A stretch of DNA of 64,000 nt from Mycobacterium sp. D16R12 (GTDB taxonomy: Bacteria; Actinomycetota; Actinomycetes; Mycobacteriales; Mycobacteriaceae), in assembly GCF_002013465.1 (NCBI RefSeq), contig NZ_MAFC01000021.1, positions 151,669-215,668 of the forward strand, read 5' to 3'. Positions 1 through 9,860 of this stretch are shown here, piece by piece. The notes under the pieces were generated by a model that saw only the letters and a list, made by a program, of their open reading frames with translations, was not told the DNA's origin and did not search any database. The position numbers were made by a program, and so were the translations under genes. Position 1 is the first letter of the stretch, and every line of letters starts with the position of its first letter.

Positions 1-1
1 G

Positions 2-1435
2 CCGGACTCGGTACTCCAGAACTACATCGACGGCCAGTTTGTCGATTCTTTGTCCCTGAAATCCTCCGAGCCCATCGACCTGATCAGCCCGGTCGACGAA
101 TCGTTGGTGGGCCGCGCCCCGGTGTCCAATGCCGACGACGTGAATGCGGCGGTGGCCGCCGCCGAACGTGCCTTCATCTCCTGGGGTAAGTCCACACCGA
201 GCGTCCGGCAGCAGGCGCTGCTCAAGCTCGCCGACGCCATTGAGGCGCATATCGACGAGATCGTCGAGGCCCAGTGCCGCAACACCGGGCAGCCGAAAGC
301 AGTCATCGCCGCCGAGGAGGTGACCGTGAGCGCGGATCAGCTCCGGTTCTTCGCCGGTGCGGCACGACTCGTCGAGGGCAAATCGGCAGGCGAGTACATG
401 GAGGGATTCACCTCCTACGTTCGGCGCGAGCCCATTGGCGTCGTCGGGCAGGTGACCCCGTGGAACTACCCGTTCATGATGGCGATCTGGAAGATCGGCC
501 CCGCGCTGGCGGCCGGGAACACCATCGTCCTCAAGCCCAGCGACACCACGCCGGAAAGCACACTGGTGCTGGCCCGTTTGACGAAGGGCATCCTGCCCGA
601 CGGCGTCTTCAACGTCGTACTGGGCACCGCCACCACCGGCTCTGAATTGGTGAGCCACCCTGCCATTGGCCTGGTGTCGATCACAGGGTCGGTGCGGGCC
701 GGTATCGCCGTCGCCGCCTCGGCGGCCGAGCAGCTCAAGCGCAGCCACCTCGAACTCGGCGGCAAGGCACCGGTGGTGGTGTTCGGTGACGTCGATATCG
801 ACAAGGCGGCCATCGGAATTGCGCAAGCCGCCTTCTTCAACGCCGGCCAGGACTGCACGGCTGCCACCCGGGTGATCGTGCACCAGTCGATCCATGACGA
901 CTTCGTGAACGCCCTCAACTCGGCGGCGCAGACGTTACGCCCGGGCCTGCCCGATGACCCCGACAGCTTCTACGGGCCGATGAACAACATCAATCACTTC
1001 ACCGCGGTCACCAAGAAACTCGACAATCTACCCGCGCACGCGACGATCGTGACGGGCGGAAAGCGCTGGGGCGACAAGGGTTACTTCATCGAGCCCACTA
1101 TCGTCACCGGGGTCCGGCAGGACGACTCGATAGTCCAAGAAGAGACCTTTGGGCCCATCTTGACGGTCCAATCCTTTGACGATGCGGAGGAGGCCGTCCG
1201 CCTGGCCAATGGAGTGCGCTACGCGCTGGCCTCCAGCGTGTGGACCAAGGACCACGAGACCGCCGAAAAATTCACTCGCGAACTCGATTTCGGTTGTGTA
1301 TGGGTCAATTGTCATATCCCACTGGTCGCCGAGATGCCACACGGCGGGTTCAAATACTCCGGATACGGCAAGGACCTGTCGGCCTACGGTGTGGAGGACT
1401 ACACCCGAATCAAGCATGTGATGAGCGCACACTAG
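2..1435 (+). CDS. Aldehyde dehydrogenase, 5' truncated by window edge
   Basis: NAD(P)-dependent oxidation of an aldehyde to its acid. The reading frame is already open at base 2 and encodes NYIDGQFVDS, a typical ALDH N-terminal strand, so the real start lies upstream and the in-frame TTG at 50 is not the start. The general-base Glu is in LELGGK, the nucleophile Cys in NAGQDCTAATR, and the cofactor-loop region in VTPWNYPF. The NAGQDCTA form resembles gamma-aminobutyraldehyde and betaine-aldehyde dehydrogenases (family knowledge). The stop is two bases before the copper amine oxidase start, so the two are cotranscribed and this enzyme probably oxidises the aldehyde that oxidase makes. Exact substrate is not readable from sequence. 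Confidence 0.9.
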   Translation, partial: PDSVLQNYIDGQFVDSLSLKSSEPIDLISPVDESLVGRAPVSNADDVNAAVAAAERAFISWGKSTPSVRQQALLKLADAIEAHIDEIVEAQCRNTGQPKAVIAAEEVTVSADQLRFFAGAARLVEGKSAGEYMEGFTSYVRREPIGVVGQVTPWNYPFMMAIWKIGPALAAGNTIVLKPSDTTPESTLVLARLTKGILPDGVFNVVLGTATTGSELVSHPAIGLVSITGSVRAGIAVAASAAEQLKRSHLELGGKAPVVVFGDVDIDKAAIGIAQAAFFNAGQDCTAATRVIVHQSIHDDFVNALNSAAQTLRPGLPDDPDSFYGPMNNINHFTAVTKKLDNLPAHATIVTGGKRWGDKGYFIEPTIVTGVRQDDSIVQEETFGPILTVQSFDDAEEAVRLANGVRYALASSVWTKDHETAEKFTRELDFGCVWVNCHIPLVAEMPHGGFKYSGYGKDLSAYGVEDYTRIKHVMSAH

Positions 1436-1437
1436 AC

Positions 1438-3381
1438 ATGGCAGCCGACACGTTTCACCCTCTCGATCCCCTGACCGCGGACGAATTCACCGCGACAGCA
1501 AAACTTCTGGCGCAAACGCACGGCGTCGGGAACGACTGGCGGTACACCTCCATCGAGCTGTCCGAGCCCTCGAAGGCCGAGATCGCCGCATTCGACAACA
1601 CCGGCACGCGGCCCGAGCGGCGGGCACTCGCCACGTGCCTGGACACCCAACGCAACGCCACCTACAAGGCGGTCGTCTCGCTGACCGCCGGTGAAGTGCA
1701 ATCCTGGGATCACATTCCCGGAGTGCAACCCAACTTCACGGTCGACGAGTGGGAAGAGGCCGATGCGGCTCTGAGGCGCCATCCGGAGGTCATCGCCGCC
1801 CTGGCCGCCCGCGGCATCACCGACATGGACCTGGCGTTCATGGATACCTGGACCTATGGCGATGCGGTCATGCCCGAGAAGTACAAGGGCAGACGCCTCG
1901 GATGGTCGGACACCTGGGTGCGCTCCACCGAAGGTGCCAATCCATATGCGGGCCCCGTCAACGGATTCCACTGCGTCATCGACATGAACAGCATGGAGCT
2001 GTTGGAGATCGAGGACACGTTCACCGTCCCGCGGCCCGAGATGATGGGCGAATACGTACCCCGGCACGTACCCGAACGCCTGCGCCGGCAGAGCACCCGG
2101 GAGTCGCTGCAACCACTGCATATCACCCAGCCCGACGGCACCTCCTTCACCATCGAAGGCAACAAACTCGAGTGGCAGAACTGGTCATTGCGGGTCGGCT
2201 TCAACTACCGCGAAGGCATGACACTGCACGCGGTGACCTACAACGACAACGGCCGAGTGCGATCGGTGGCCAACCGTATGTCCTTCGCCGAGATGATGGT
2301 GCCCTACCGCGACCACTGCGAAGATCACTACCGAAGAACAGCTTTCGATATCGGCGAGTGGGGCATCGGCTTCATGACTACCTCGCTGGAACTTGGTTGC
2401 GACTGTCTCGGTGAGATCCGCTACCTCGATGCCGTGCTGCACAACAGCAAGGGCGAGCCGTACACCATCAAGAACGCGATCTGCATTCACGAAGAGGACA
2501 ATGCCGTCCTGTGGAAGCACGTCGATCACGACCACGGCGCCGAGGTACGCCGGATGCGTCGACTCACGGTGTCCTTCCACGTCACCGTCGCCAACTACGA
2601 ATACCTCACGTACTGGCGGTTCTATCAGGACGGGAATATCGAATGTGAGGTCCGCGCAACAGGAATCATGGTGGTGAGCAACTTCGCCGAGGGCGCCGCA
2701 CACCCACACGGAACTCTGGTCGACAACCGGACCTATGCGCCGTACCACCAACATTTCCTTGTCGCGCGACTGGACCTGGACATCGATGGCACCGAGAACA
2801 CCGTGTACTCCACCGAAACCGAGATCGAGCCCGTCGGCCCCAACAACCCGTACGGACTGTCTCTACGGCAGCGCAACACCCCGTTGCGCACCGAGTCGGA
2901 AGGCAAGCAGGACTTCTGCTGGCAGACTCAGCGCGCCTGGAAGGTCGTCAACGACAACACCCGCAACGGCATCGGCACCGCACCGGCCTACAAGCTGGTA
3001 CCCGGTGCCGCCATTCCGTCCATGTTCGATCCGTCCTCACCGGTGCTGGCACGCTGCCGCGCCATCGAACACACGCTCTGGGTTACCCCGAATTCCCCCG
3101 AGGAGCGCTGGCCCGCAGGAGAATTCGTTACGCAGAGCAAGGAAGACCATGGCCTGCCTGCCTGGACTGAGGGCAACCGCTCCATCGAAAACACCGACGT
3201 GGTGCTCTGGTACGTGTTCGGAATCCACCACATCACCCGCCCCGAAGACTGGCCGATCATGCCCGTCGACACCGTGAACTTCTGGCTCAAACCGGTCGGG
3301 TTCTTCGACCGCAACCCCTCGCTCGACGTGGCACCCACCCCGCCGAAGAGTTGTCACACATCCGGACACCAGGAGGCTTAG
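1438..3381 (+). CDS. Copper-containing primary amine oxidase
   Basis: Oxidative deamination of a primary amine (tyramine, phenethylamine, histamine or polyamine class) to aldehyde, ammonia and H2O2, using copper and the self-made cofactor topaquinone. The cofactor Tyr lies in VANYEYLTYW. Two copper His ligands are in YHQHFLVARLD and the third is probably in GIHHITRPEDWP near the C terminus. From the ATG at 1438 the product is 647 residues, matching bacterial enzymes of this family. An open frame extends upstream to 1240, but that part lies inside the dehydrogenase and is not protein-like. The next gene follows after 2 bases. No signal peptide is seen, so the enzyme is predicted to be cytoplasmic. 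Confidence 0.95.
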   Translation: MAADTFHPLDPLTADEFTATAKLLAQTHGVGNDWRYTSIELSEPSKAEIAAFDNTGTRPERRALATCLDTQRNATYKAVVSLTAGEVQSWDHIPGVQPNFTVDEWEEADAALRRHPEVIAALAARGITDMDLAFMDTWTYGDAVMPEKYKGRRLGWSDTWVRSTEGANPYAGPVNGFHCVIDMNSMELLEIEDTFTVPRPEMMGEYVPRHVPERLRRQSTRESLQPLHITQPDGTSFTIEGNKLEWQNWSLRVGFNYREGMTLHAVTYNDNGRVRSVANRMSFAEMMVPYRDHCEDHYRRTAFDIGEWGIGFMTTSLELGCDCLGEIRYLDAVLHNSKGEPYTIKNAICIHEEDNAVLWKHVDHDHGAEVRRMRRLTVSFHVTVANYEYLTYWRFYQDGNIECEVRATGIMVVSNFAEGAAHPHGTLVDNRTYAPYHQHFLVARLDLDIDGTENTVYSTETEIEPVGPNNPYGLSLRQRNTPLRTESEGKQDFCWQTQRAWKVVNDNTRNGIGTAPAYKLVPGAAIPSMFDPSSPVLARCRAIEHTLWVTPNSPEERWPAGEFVTQSKEDHGLPAWTEGNRSIENTDVVLWYVFGIHHITRPEDWPIMPVDTVNFWLKPVGFFDRNPSLDVAPTPPKSCHTSGHQEA

Positions 3382-3383
3382 CC

Positions 3384-4274
3384 ATGAACACCGCCGCCAA
3401 GAGGATTGCCGTTGCATATCTGGCCACTCCGGGCGGCGATGACGCTCTAGCGGTGGGAGCACAGATCGCGCGCTCACTGGGTGCACACCTCGATCTGTGC
3501 ATGGTGCTCCCCCAGGACCGCCCCATCCTGGCGCCGCTTCCCCAAAAGGAGCGCCAGGACATATTGTCCGAGAACGCCACGCACTGGCTGAAACATGCCG
3601 AGGCCACCATTCCCGACGACCTCACGGTCCAGACCCATATCAGCTTCCACGAGTCGATTGCCGAGGGGCTCATCGCGCAGTGCGAGGCCCTGGGAGTCGA
3701 GGCCGTCGTGGTGGGTGGTTCCGGCGGCGGCCTGGTCGGCAGCCTGTCGCTGGGATCGGTGGTCAATGAGCTCGTGCACTCATCGCCGATACCGCTGGTG
3801 ATCTCGCCGCGTGGCGCGCGCTATCAGAAAAACCTCCGCGTCCGCGAAGTCACCTGCGCCATGGGAACCCGGCAAGGCGCGCGGGTACTGCTGGACACAG
3901 CGCTGCGAGCCTGCCAGCGCGCCGGCACACCGCTGCGCCTGGTCTCGTTGGTGTCGTTCGACCCGATCCCCGGGGGTGATGACGATCAGTCGGCGCGAGA
4001 ACGCGCCACCATTCATGCACAACAGTCCCTTGAGACCGCCAAAATGGTTCTCCCACAAAAATTCCCGGTCACGTCAGTCGTCGCCGAGGGGCCCACCGTC
4101 GAGGCCGCCGTGAACAAGCTCGACTGGCACGAGGGCGACATCATCATGGTCGGTTCAAGCCGTCTGGCGCAGCCACGACGGCTCTTCCTCGGCTCGACGG
4201 CCGCCAAGATGCTCCGCGTGCTGCAGGTCCCAATGGTCGTCATTCCTAAAGAAGAAGGGGGCGATAGTGACTGA
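3384..4274 (+). CDS. Tandem universal stress protein (two UspA domains)
   Basis: A 296-residue protein with two Usp domains of about 145 residues each. The first ends in a GGSGGGLVGSLSLGS phosphate-binding loop; the second has the related GSSRLAQPRRLFLGST, in which the second loop glycine is replaced. The ATG at 3384 was chosen because AGGAGG at 3371-3376 sits 7 bases upstream; the same frame runs open to 3351 inside the amine oxidase. Mycobacterial tandem Usp proteins commonly bind ATP or cAMP, but the role here is unknown. Its place between oxidase and permease suggests it belongs to the amine-use operon, possibly linking it to oxidative or energy stress. Confidence 0.85.
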   Translation: MNTAAKRIAVAYLATPGGDDALAVGAQIARSLGAHLDLCMVLPQDRPILAPLPQKERQDILSENATHWLKHAEATIPDDLTVQTHISFHESIAEGLIAQCEALGVEAVVVGGSGGGLVGSLSLGSVVNELVHSSPIPLVISPRGARYQKNLRVREVTCAMGTRQGARVLLDTALRACQRAGTPLRLVSLVSFDPIPGGDDDQSARERATIHAQQSLETAKMVLPQKFPVTSVVAEGPTVEAAVNKLDWHEGDIIMVGSSRLAQPRRLFLGSTAAKMLRVLQVPMVVIPKEEGGDSD

Positions 4275-5808
4275 GGACGTCGCTCACGCCGAGCCGGAGC
4301 ATGCCGAGCGGTCCGCGGGACTTGTCTCAAAGGGCTTGGCAACCGGACGTATCGGCACCTTTACCGGCGCCATCCTCGGCATCTCCACGGTGGCACCGGG
4401 ATACACCCTCACGGCCAGCATCGGCCTGATCGTGGCCGCGGTCGGCCTCAAGATGCCGGCCATCCTGATCGCGGGTTTCATCCCGATGTTCCTCACCGCG
4501 TACGCCTACCGCGAGCTCAATTCGCGCGCACCCGACTGCGGCGCCTCCTTCACCTGGTCCACCAAGGCATTCGGCCCGTACATCGGGTGGATGTGCGGCT
4601 GGGGCATGGTGATCGCCACCATCATCGTCTTGTCCAACCTGGCATCCATCGGTGTGCAATACGGGTATCAGTTTCTCGGCGCCATCTTCCACAATCAGAC
4701 CCTCGGCGAGCTCGCGGACAACAAGGCCGTCAACATCATCTCGACCGTCGCGCTGCTGGCCATCGCCACCTACATCTCCAGCCGGGGCATCACCACGAGC
4801 GAAAAGGTGCAGTACGTACTCGTCGGGTTCCAGATGATCGTGCTGGTGATCTTCGCCGTCGTCGCCATCACGAAGGCACCCGGCGCGGCCGGGCATCTGG
4901 ACTTCGATCTGGACTGGTTCAACCCGCTGACGGGACTAACCCTGAGCGCCTTTGTCATTGGTCTCGTCGGCTCGATCTTCGCGTTCTGGGGTTGGGATAC
5001 CTGCCTGACACTCGGCGAGGAATGTAAGGACCCGACAAAGGTGCCCGGCCGAGCCGGCCTGCTGTGCGTACTGTCGATCTTGCTGACCTACCTACTGGTG
5101 GCCGTCGCGGTGATGATGTTCGCCGGTGTCGGCGACACCGATCTGGGCCTGGCCAATGAGGAGAACAAGGACAATGTCTTTGGCGCCCTTGCCAACCCGG
5201 TGCTGGGTAGCTGGTTCGGACCGCTACTGCTGTTGGCAATATTCGCCTCCGCGGTAGCGAGCCTGCAGACCACCTCCCTGCCTGCGGCCCGCACCATGCT
5301 CGCCATGGGAACCTATGGCGCCTTTCCGAAACGGTTCGCGAGCGTCAGCCCGCGATTCCTGACGCCAACCTTCAGCACGGTGGTGGCCGGTGCGATTACC
5401 GCCGTCTTCTATACGGTTGTCAGCCTGCTCTCCGACCGTACCCTGCTGGATACCATTGCCGCACTTGGCATCATGATCTGCTGGTACTACGGGATCACCG
5501 CCTTCGCCTGCGTGTGGTACTTCCGCGCGGAGCTGTTCCAGAATGCCCACAACGTGGTGTACAAGTTTCTCTTTCCGCTCCTGGGCGGGCTCATGCTGGC
5601 GGCCGTGTTCGTCATCTCCGTGCGCGAAAGCATGGATCCGGAGAAGACGGGCAGCGGTGCCTCGATCGGCGGCATCGGCCTGGTGTTCTATCTGGGCTTC
5701 GGAGTCCTGGCCGTCGGCGCGGTACTCATGGTGATCATGCGCTTCAAGAGCCCGGACTTCTTCCTCGGGCGCACCCTGACTCGCGACACCGCACCGCTCG
5801 TGGAGTAG
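4267..5808 (+). CDS. APC-superfamily amino acid/amine permease
   Basis: A 513-residue integral membrane protein with about 12-14 hydrophobic segments. The N-terminal helix GISTVAPGYTLTASIG resembles the unwound TM1 substrate site of APC transporters. Charged stretches occur only at the ends and in short loops. The GTG start overlaps the stress-protein stop by 8 bases, indicating translational coupling. Position between amine oxidase and GABA-degrading genes makes uptake of an amine, polyamine or GABA likely, but that is inferred from context. Confidence 0.88.
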   Translation: MTEDVAHAEPEHAERSAGLVSKGLATGRIGTFTGAILGISTVAPGYTLTASIGLIVAAVGLKMPAILIAGFIPMFLTAYAYRELNSRAPDCGASFTWSTKAFGPYIGWMCGWGMVIATIIVLSNLASIGVQYGYQFLGAIFHNQTLGELADNKAVNIISTVALLAIATYISSRGITTSEKVQYVLVGFQMIVLVIFAVVAITKAPGAAGHLDFDLDWFNPLTGLTLSAFVIGLVGSIFAFWGWDTCLTLGEECKDPTKVPGRAGLLCVLSILLTYLLVAVAVMMFAGVGDTDLGLANEENKDNVFGALANPVLGSWFGPLLLLAIFASAVASLQTTSLPAARTMLAMGTYGAFPKRFASVSPRFLTPTFSTVVAGAITAVFYTVVSLLSDRTLLDTIAALGIMICWYYGITAFACVWYFRAELFQNAHNVVYKFLFPLLGGLMLAAVFVISVRESMDPEKTGSGASIGGIGLVFYLGFGVLAVGAVLMVIMRFKSPDFFLGRTLTRDTAPLVE

Positions 5809-5998
5809 CAGCCATGTGCTCGACACTCCGGTTTTCGATGCAAACCCCAAGAGGAACGCGCAGAACACGGCGTGTCGACACAGAGGGGGAGGTGCGCCAG
5901 AACGGCGTATCCGCGAGCCTTCGGTGGACAAACCGTCCATTCCCAGAAACACACCACAGCGGCAGACTGACATCGCCGGATCGACGACAGGAAGCGCC

Positions 5999-7345
5999 AT
6001 GACCGACATCGCCTACCGCCTCGCCCAGAAGCGGAACATCGTGACGCCCCTGCCCGGGCCCCGCTCTAGCGCCCTGGCCGAGCGCCGCCGCGCCGCGGTA
6101 GCCGCGGGCGTCGGTTCCACCGCACCGGTCTACGCCGTCGACGCCGACGGCGGGGTGATCGTCGACGCCGACGGCAACTCCTTCATCGACCTCGGAGCAG
6201 GTATCGCGGTCACCACCGTCGGTGCCTCACATCCCGCGGTTGCGGCGGCCATCGCCGACCAGGCAGCCCATTTCACCCATACCTGTTTCATGGTGACGCC
6301 TTACGAGGGGTACGTGCAGGTTGCCGAGCTCCTCAACGCCCTGACTCCCGGCGATCACGAGAAGCGCACCGCACTGTTCAACTCCGGCGCCGAGGCGGTG
6401 GAAAACGCCATCAAGGTCTCGCGGCTTGCCACCGGCCGCCCGGCCGTCGTCGCCTTCGACAACGCCTATCACGGCCGCACCAACCTGACGATGGCACTGA
6501 CCGCCAAGTCGATGCCCTACAAGTCGCAGTTCGGGCCCTTCGCGCCCGAGGTCTACCGGATGCCGGCCTCCTACCCCTTGCGTGACGAGCCGGGCCTGTC
6601 CGGCGAGGAAGCCGCACGGCGCGCCATCTCCCGCATCGAAACCCAGATCGGTGCGCAATCGCTGGCCGCGATCATCATCGAGCCGATCCAGGGTGAGGGC
6701 GGATTCATCGTGCCTGCACCCGGATTCCTGTCCACGCTGACAGCCTGGGCCCGAGACAACGGCGTCGTCTTCATCGCCGACGAGGTGCAGACCGGCTTCG
6801 CACGCACGGGTGCCTGGTTCGCCTCCGAGTACGACGGCATCGTCCCCGACATCATCACCATGGCCAAGGGCATCGCCGGGGGCATGCCGCTGTCCGCCGT
6901 CACCGGACGCGCCGACCTCATGGACGCGGTGTACACCGGCGGCCTGGGCGGAACCTACGGCGGCAACCCCGTGACCTGTGCGGCCGCCATCGCCGCACTG
7001 GGCGTTATGCGTGAGCTCGACCTACCGGCCCGGGCCCGGGCCATCGAAGCCTCGGTGGTGTCGCGCCTGAGCGCCCTTGCCGAGGAGGTCGACGTCATCG
7101 GCGAGGTACGTGGCCGCGGCGCCATGCTGGCCATCGAGATCGTCAAACCCGGCACTCTCGAACCCGATGCGGCCCTCACCAAAGCCATTGCGGCCGAGGC
7201 GCTCTCCCAAGGCGTTCTGATCCTCACCTGCGGAACCTTCGGCAACGTGATCCGCTTGCTGCCCCCGCTGGTCATCGGGGACGATCTCTTGGACGAGGGC
7301 ATCACCGTCCTCACCGACATCATTCGCGAGAAGGCGAGCCGCTAG
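5999..7345 (+). CDS. gabT: 4-aminobutyrate aminotransferase (GabT)
   Basis: PLP-dependent class III aminotransferase converting GABA plus 2-oxoglutarate to succinate semialdehyde plus glutamate. Visible features: the PLP-contacting NSGAEAVENA stretch, the ADEVQTGFARTG segment with the Asp that holds the pyridine nitrogen, and the Schiff-base Lys in TMAKGIAGG. The product is 448 residues from the ATG at 5999, preceded by GGAAG; the frame is open back to 5816 but that extension is Arg-rich and not conserved-looking. Its stop overlaps the next gene's GTG by one base. 5-aminovalerate is an alternative substrate. The 190 bases before it (5809-5998) hold no gene. Confidence 0.9.
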   Translation: MTDIAYRLAQKRNIVTPLPGPRSSALAERRRAAVAAGVGSTAPVYAVDADGGVIVDADGNSFIDLGAGIAVTTVGASHPAVAAAIADQAAHFTHTCFMVTPYEGYVQVAELLNALTPGDHEKRTALFNSGAEAVENAIKVSRLATGRPAVVAFDNAYHGRTNLTMALTAKSMPYKSQFGPFAPEVYRMPASYPLRDEPGLSGEEAARRAISRIETQIGAQSLAAIIIEPIQGEGGFIVPAPGFLSTLTAWARDNGVVFIADEVQTGFARTGAWFASEYDGIVPDIITMAKGIAGGMPLSAVTGRADLMDAVYTGGLGGTYGGNPVTCAAAIAALGVMRELDLPARARAIEASVVSRLSALAEEVDVIGEVRGRGAMLAIEIVKPGTLEPDAALTKAIAAEALSQGVLILTCGTFGNVIRLLPPLVIGDDLLDEGITVLTDIIREKASR

Positions 7346-8799
7346 TGACCGATCACTCCGCCCTGATCGATGCCATCCCGACCGATCTGTGGATCGGCGG
7401 CAAGCAGGTCCCGTCCTCGACCGGCGCCCGCTTCCCCGTGCACAACCCGGCCACGGGTGCCGTGCTGACCACCGTGGCCGACGCCTCGGCGGCCGACGGT
7501 GCCACCGCGCTCGATGAGGCGGTGGCTGTGCAGCAGTCCTGGGCGGCGACGCCGCCCCGTGAACGAGCCGAAATCCTGCGGCGAGCCTGGGAATTGGTGA
7601 TAGCGCGGCGTGATGATTTCGCGCTGGCCATGACGCTGGAAATGGGTAAGCCGCTGGCCGAGAGCCAGGGCGAGGTCGCCTACGGCGGAGAGTTTCTGCG
7701 CTGGTTCTCCGAGGAGGCGGTGCGCATCAACGGCAGGTACACCTCGTCGCCGACGGGCAGCGGCCGAATCCTGGTGACCAAGCAACCCATCGGCCCGGCG
7801 CTGGCCATCACCCCCTGGAACTTCCCGCTGGCCATGGGCACCCGCAAGATCGGCCCGGCATTCGCCGCCGGATGCACCATGATCGTCAAACCCGCCGCCG
7901 AGACACCGCTCACCATGCTGTTGCTGGGCCAGGTATTCGCCGATGCGGGACTGCCTCCGGGCGTGCTGTCGATCCTTCCCACCACGAGTGCCTCGGGCCT
8001 CACTGGCCCGTTGATCGATGATCCGAGGCTGCGCAAGCTGACCTTCACCGGCTCCACCGGCGTCGGGAAGGTACTGCTATCGCAGTGCGCCACAAGGGTA
8101 TTGCGCTCCTCGATGGAGCTGGGTGGCAACGCACCGTTCGTGGTGTTCGACGACGCCGACGTCGACGCCGCAGTCGACGGCGCGATGGCGGCCAAGATGC
8201 GCAACATCGGCGAGGCATGTACCGCGGCCAACCGCTTTCACGTCGACAACGCGGTACGCGCCGAGTTCACCGAGAAGCTCACCGCCCGCATGGGTGCGCT
8301 CACCATCGGCCCCGGCGACGAAGACGGCGTGCAGGTGGGTCCGCTCATCACCGCCAAACAGCGCGCCTCGGTCGATGAGTTGGTGCAGGACGCGGTCGGC
8401 AAGGGCGCCGTCATCACCACCGGTGGCGCCATCGCCGACGGAGAAGGCTACTTCTATCCGCCGACCGTGCTCACCGATGTGCCTGCCAACGCGAGAATTC
8501 TCCGCGAAGAGGTATTCGGCCCTGTCGCCGCAATCTCCGGGTTCGACGGCGAGGACGCGGGCGTCGCAGCCGCCAACGACACCGAATACGGGCTCGCCGC
8601 ATACGTATATACCGCCAACCTGGATCGTGCGTTACGCGTTTCGGAGTCCGTCGAGTCGGGGATGATCGGCATCAACCGCGGCGTGATCTCCGATGTGGCC
8701 GCACCGTTCGGCGGGATCAAGGAATCAGGCATCGGACGCGAAGCCGGCAGCGAGGGCATCGAGGAATACCTCGAAACGAAATACATAGCGCTGCCCTAG
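7345..8799 (+). CDS. gabD: Succinate-semialdehyde dehydrogenase (GabD type)
   Basis: Oxidises succinate semialdehyde to succinate, completing the GABA shunt begun by the preceding aminotransferase. It is 484 residues, the usual length. Catalytic Glu lies in SMELGGNAP and nucleophile Cys in NIGEACTAANRF; the cofactor site has ITPWNFPL. The GTG start shares one base with the gabT stop (TAGTG), so translation is coupled. This is the second aldehyde dehydrogenase of the cluster and is clearly distinct from the first gene of the window. Last gene of the operon: the next gene is on the opposite strand. Confidence 0.92.
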   Translation: MTDHSALIDAIPTDLWIGGKQVPSSTGARFPVHNPATGAVLTTVADASAADGATALDEAVAVQQSWAATPPRERAEILRRAWELVIARRDDFALAMTLEMGKPLAESQGEVAYGGEFLRWFSEEAVRINGRYTSSPTGSGRILVTKQPIGPALAITPWNFPLAMGTRKIGPAFAAGCTMIVKPAAETPLTMLLLGQVFADAGLPPGVLSILPTTSASGLTGPLIDDPRLRKLTFTGSTGVGKVLLSQCATRVLRSSMELGGNAPFVVFDDADVDAAVDGAMAAKMRNIGEACTAANRFHVDNAVRAEFTEKLTARMGALTIGPGDEDGVQVGPLITAKQRASVDELVQDAVGKGAVITTGGAIADGEGYFYPPTVLTDVPANARILREEVFGPVAAISGFDGEDAGVAAANDTEYGLAAYVYTANLDRALRVSESVESGMIGINRGVISDVAAPFGGIKESGIGREAGSEGIEEYLETKYIALP

Positions 8800-8814
8800 A
8801 GTCGCGGTTACTGA

Positions 8815-9765
8815 TCAGGCTGCGAACAACTGCAGTCGCCGTGGCTCCTCGATACCCGAGTAGTGGCTGGCATCGCCGCTGAGGATCTGACTTCGCCTGC
8901 CATAGACGTCGACCGGCACATCCCCTGCCAACGTGACGCGATGGAGCTCGCGCTGTTGTTGTCCGAAGTCGGCGATTCCGTAATGCTGGGTGGCCCTGTT
9001 GTCCCAGATGGCCACGTCACCCAGCCGCCAGTTCCATCGGAAGGTGTTCTCCAGCTTCGTGATACGCGACTGCAGCAGCTGGAAGAGCGCCGCGAATTCA
9101 GCGCCGTTCAGGTCTGGGAAACTCTTGACAAACTGCCCGAGCAGCAGGCTGCGCTCACCGGTCTCCGGGTGCACCCGGACCACCGGATGCAAAGTTTCGT
9201 AGAGAGAGCTGGTGAACTCGCTGTAGTACGCGGCGCGACGCTCGGCGCTCACCCCGCCCGATGCGCCGGCGCCCACGTAGTCGTACAGGTTTGTGTGCGT
9301 CGCCCACAGGTCGTCGGCAAGCGCACGCAACGGTGTCGGCAGCTGTTCGTACGCGGCGACCGTCGAAGCCCACGTGGTGGCGCCACCGTAGGACGGCAAC
9401 GTCACCGGACGCAGGACCGACGCCTTCGGGATGCGGTCGACAAAGGTGACGTCGGTGTGCCAACCGTTGGCCGCGCCTTCCAGGTTCAGCAGCTCGCTGC
9501 CGTGGGAGGTCACCGTGGGGTGCGGCAGCGTCGGCTCCCCGAGCAGACCGGCGAACGCATACTGCCCCGCGTCATCCAGATGATGCTGCCCGGTGAACAC
9601 CAACACCTTGTTGACCGCCAACGCGAGGCGGATTGCCTCGGCGCGTTCGGCCGGTACATCGGCGCCCAGCTGCACACCGTCGACCCGGGCGCCGATGTGT
9701 TCGCCCAGCTTTTCGACGGTGATTCCGGCGTCACGATAGATACGTCGTGTGTGGTCGTCACTCAT
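8815..9765 (-). CDS. TauD/TfdA-family 2-oxoglutarate-dependent dioxygenase
   Basis: A 316-residue non-haem Fe(II) dioxygenase. The iron triad is visible as His and Asp of NGWHTDVTF and the distal His of NRATQHYG; the Arg of HRVTLAGD should bind 2-oxoglutarate. Members cleave taurine, alkyl sulfate esters or related compounds to release sulfite or sulfate. The actual substrate cannot be told, though sulfur acquisition is the commonest role. The ATG at 9765 gives a normal-length product; the frame is open to 10098 but those extra codons are Pro/Arg-rich and overlap the Nudix gene. Divergent from the Nudix gene, convergent with gabD. Confidence 0.85.
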   Translation of the reverse strand: MSDDHTRRIYRDAGITVEKLGEHIGARVDGVQLGADVPAERAEAIRLALAVNKVLVFTGQHHLDDAGQYAFAGLLGEPTLPHPTVTSHGSELLNLEGAANGWHTDVTFVDRIPKASVLRPVTLPSYGGATTWASTVAAYEQLPTPLRALADDLWATHTNLYDYVGAGASGGVSAERRAAYYSEFTSSLYETLHPVVRVHPETGERSLLLGQFVKSFPDLNGAEFAALFQLLQSRITKLENTFRWNWRLGDVAIWDNRATQHYGIADFGQQQRELHRVTLAGDVPVDVYGRRSQILSGDASHYSGIEEPRRLQLFAA

Positions 9766-9848
9766 TCCCGCATCACAACAACCCCGAGGCGGTAAGCCCA
9801 GGTATAGAGCCAAGTCGATTCGAAAGCGGCGCCGTAAGCGACGGCAGA

Positions 9849-9854
9849 TATGGT
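9849..9854 (+). promoter_or_regulatory. Predicted -10 element of a leaderless Nudix mRNA
   Basis: TATGGT fits the mycobacterial TAnnnT -10 pattern and ends six bases before the GTG at 9861, so transcription would begin at or next to the start codon. No Shine-Dalgarno sequence precedes that GTG. No convincing -35 is seen. Confidence 0.4.
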
Positions 9855-9860
9855 CGAGCG

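Noticed and set aside
5872..5881. GTGTCGACAC palindrome before gabT
   Set aside because: A 10-bp perfect palindrome, but with no promoter element nearby and inside an operon gap; too short to claim as an operator.
5816..5998. N-terminal extension of gabT
   Set aside because: Codons before the ATG at 5999 give an Arg/Pro-rich stretch not fitting the aminotransferase, and a GGAAG site precedes the later start.
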